The position numbers and the translations under genes are program-made. DNA of 5,858 nucleotides, from the NCBI GenBank assembly GCA_937982495.1, contig CALJLX010000431.1, forward strand, positions 1 to 5,858, given 5' to 3'. This stretch comes from an uncultured Desulfuromonas sp. Lineage in GTDB: Bacteria; Desulfobacterota; Desulfuromonadia; Desulfuromonadales; Trichloromonadaceae. The notes under the pieces are model-generated. The model had not been told where the DNA came from, made no database searches, and saw only the letters and a list, made by a program, of their open reading frames with translations. Shown in pieces: positions 4,796 to 5,858 of this stretch. Each line of letters starts with the position of its first letter. Within the stretch, counting starts at the first letter, position 1.

Positions 4796-5858
4796 TCAGG
4801 ACCGCGCCCCCCGGCGCCCGGTCTTTGGGGCGGGCCGTTGCGTCGAGACGGTTTTCCGGCGGGACGGGGCGGGCTTGGCCGGAGCGGCCGGTTTGGGCGC
4901 AGGGGCGGCTTTGGCGGCCGGGACCGGAGATTTCTTCTTGGCCTTGGCCGGCCGCTTGCCCGGCGCGGCGGGTTTCGCTTTCACCCCCCGCTTGACCGCA
5001 ACCTGCGGGAATTCCGCGATGGTTTTTTGCGGGATGGCGTAGTTGAGCAGTTTTTCGATGGCGGCCAGCAGCGGCTGTTCTTGCGGGCAGACCAGCGACA
5101 GGGCCACGCCCCCTTCCCCGGCCCGGCCGGTGCGGCCGATGCGATGGACATAATCCTCGGGCACCTGGGAAAGCTCGTAGTTGACCACATAAGGGAGCCG
5201 TTCGATATCGAGGCCACGGGCCGCCACATCCGTCGCTACCAACACCCGAAATTCCCCGCGCTTGAACTCCGCCAGGGTGCGGGTGCGCACCGACTGGCTC
5301 TTGTTGCTGTGGATGGCCGCCGCCTTGATGCCGTCGAAGAGCAGCTCCTCGGTCAGTTGGTCGGCGCCGTAGCGGGTGCGGGTAAAGACCAGCACCTGGC
5401 TCCACTCCCCCTTGCGGATGAGGTGCGAGAGCATCTCCCGTTTGCGCCGGCGTTCCACCGGGTAGACGGTCTGGGTCACCGCGTCGGCGGCGAGATTGCG
5501 CCGCGCCACTTCGATGCGGCGCGGGTGATCGAGCAGCTCATCGGCCAACTGCCGGATGCTCGGCGAGTAGGTGGCGGAAAAGAGCAGCCCCTGGTGCTGT
5601 TCGGGCAGATATTCGGCGACCCTGAGGATGTCGTCGATGAAGCCGAGATCGAGCATGCGGTCGGCCTCGTCCAGCACCAGGAACTCGATGTGGGAGAGGT
5701 CGACCGTCCCGCGCTCGGCATGGTCGAGGAGTCGCCCCGGCGTCGCCACCAGAATATCGACGCCGCGATGCAGCCGTTCGATCTGGGCCTGGATGTTCAC
5801 CCCGCCATAGACCGTGGTCGAGCGCAGGGAAAGCCGTCGACCGTAATTCTGCATCTGC
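4796..5858 (-). CDS. rhlE: RhlE-type DEAD-box ATP-dependent RNA helicase, 5' end outside window
   Basis: Cytosolic RNA helicase of the RhlE group, acting in ribosome assembly or RNA turnover. About 353 codons are visible; the Q motif, Walker A motif I and motif Ia lie beyond the right edge, so the methionine at 5854 is internal. Numbering from that methionine: GG (17-18), TPGRLLD (38-44, motif Ib), DEAD (62-65), SAT (93-95, motif III), VFTRT (156-160, motif IV), ATDVAARGLD (207-216, motif V) and HRIGRTGR (237-244, motif VI). The sequence IEVARRN followed by VTQTVYPVERRRKREMLSHLI closely follows E. coli RhlE. Residues about 288-352 are a low-complexity Lys/Ala/Pro/Arg tail, as expected for RNA-binding extensions of this group. 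The TGA stop falls inside a CTGACCCC motif, and a long hairpin 70 nt further on probably ends the transcript. Confidence 0.94.
   Translation of the reverse strand, partial: QMQNYGRRLSLRSTTVYGGVNIQAQIERLHRGVDILVATPGRLLDHAERGTVDLSHIEFLVLDEADRMLDLGFIDDILRVAEYLPEQHQGLLFSATYSPSIRQLADELLDHPRRIEVARRNLAADAVTQTVYPVERRRKREMLSHLIRKGEWSQVLVFTRTRYGADQLTEELLFDGIKAAAIHSNKSQSVRTRTLAEFKRGEFRVLVATDVAARGLDIERLPYVVNYELSQVPEDYVHRIGRTGRAGEGGVALSLVCPQEQPLLAAIEKLLNYAIPQKTIAEFPQVAVKRGVKAKPAAPGKRPAKAKKKSPVPAAKAAPAPKPAAPAKPAPSRRKTVSTQRPAPKTGRRGARS

Noticed and set aside
4734..5405. A 223-codon minus-strand open frame in a different frame from rhlE
   Set aside because: It is an Arg/Gly/Pro-rich shadow; the rhlE frame carries all helicase motifs across the same bases.
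1..5858. CRISPR arrays, tRNA or rRNA genes, intact transposases, prophage genes
   Set aside because: Looked for on both strands; no spaced direct repeats, cloverleaf sequences, rRNA-like stretches or transposase/integrase motifs were seen.

Overview
The window looks like chromosomal DNA from a GC-rich (about 60% by eye) Gram-negative bacterium, most likely a deltaproteobacterium of the Desulfuromonas/Geobacter kind. Pointers are the acetate-type sodium:solute symporter with a DUF4212 small subunit next to an IclR regulator, and a UbiE/MenG protein with the N-terminal style of that group. The placement is inference from recalled protein style, not from a database search. Five of the six genes are complete or nearly so, and none looks horizontally acquired.

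Positions 1-2830 (minus strand) hold a regulated transport module, read right to left: an IclR-family regulator, a 103-residue two-helix DUF4212 subunit, and a large SSS-family symporter that runs off the left edge. Each step has its own control signals. The regulator has a consensus-like promoter whose spacer is filled by a 21-bp near-palindrome. The transporter pair has a second promoter whose -35 box lies inside a perfect 20-bp dyad that also encodes the last residues and stop codon of IclR. The module is best read as a self-regulated carboxylate (possibly acetate) uptake locus.

Positions 2836-4401 hold a divergent pair. A MutT/NudG-type Nudix hydrolase reads leftward and ubiE/menG, a quinone-ring C-methyltransferase, reads rightward, with 136 bp of shared upstream DNA. 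ubiE is followed by a strong bidirectional intrinsic terminator.

Positions 4402-4795 are non-coding as far as can be seen. The stretch is AT-richer in its first part, carries three GGGGTCAG/CTGACCCC motifs, and has an exceptionally long hairpin (20 bp perfect, 25 bp with wobbles) that probably ends transcription of the convergent helicase gene. Positions 4796-5858 (minus strand) hold most of an RhlE-type DEAD-box RNA helicase, cut by the right edge before its N-terminus, with a long basic Ala/Pro/Lys tail.

No clearly undescribed system is present. The most useful observations are the two dyads around the IclR/symporter module, the resulting start-site correction for IclR, and the small repeat-bearing intergenic region beside the helicase.
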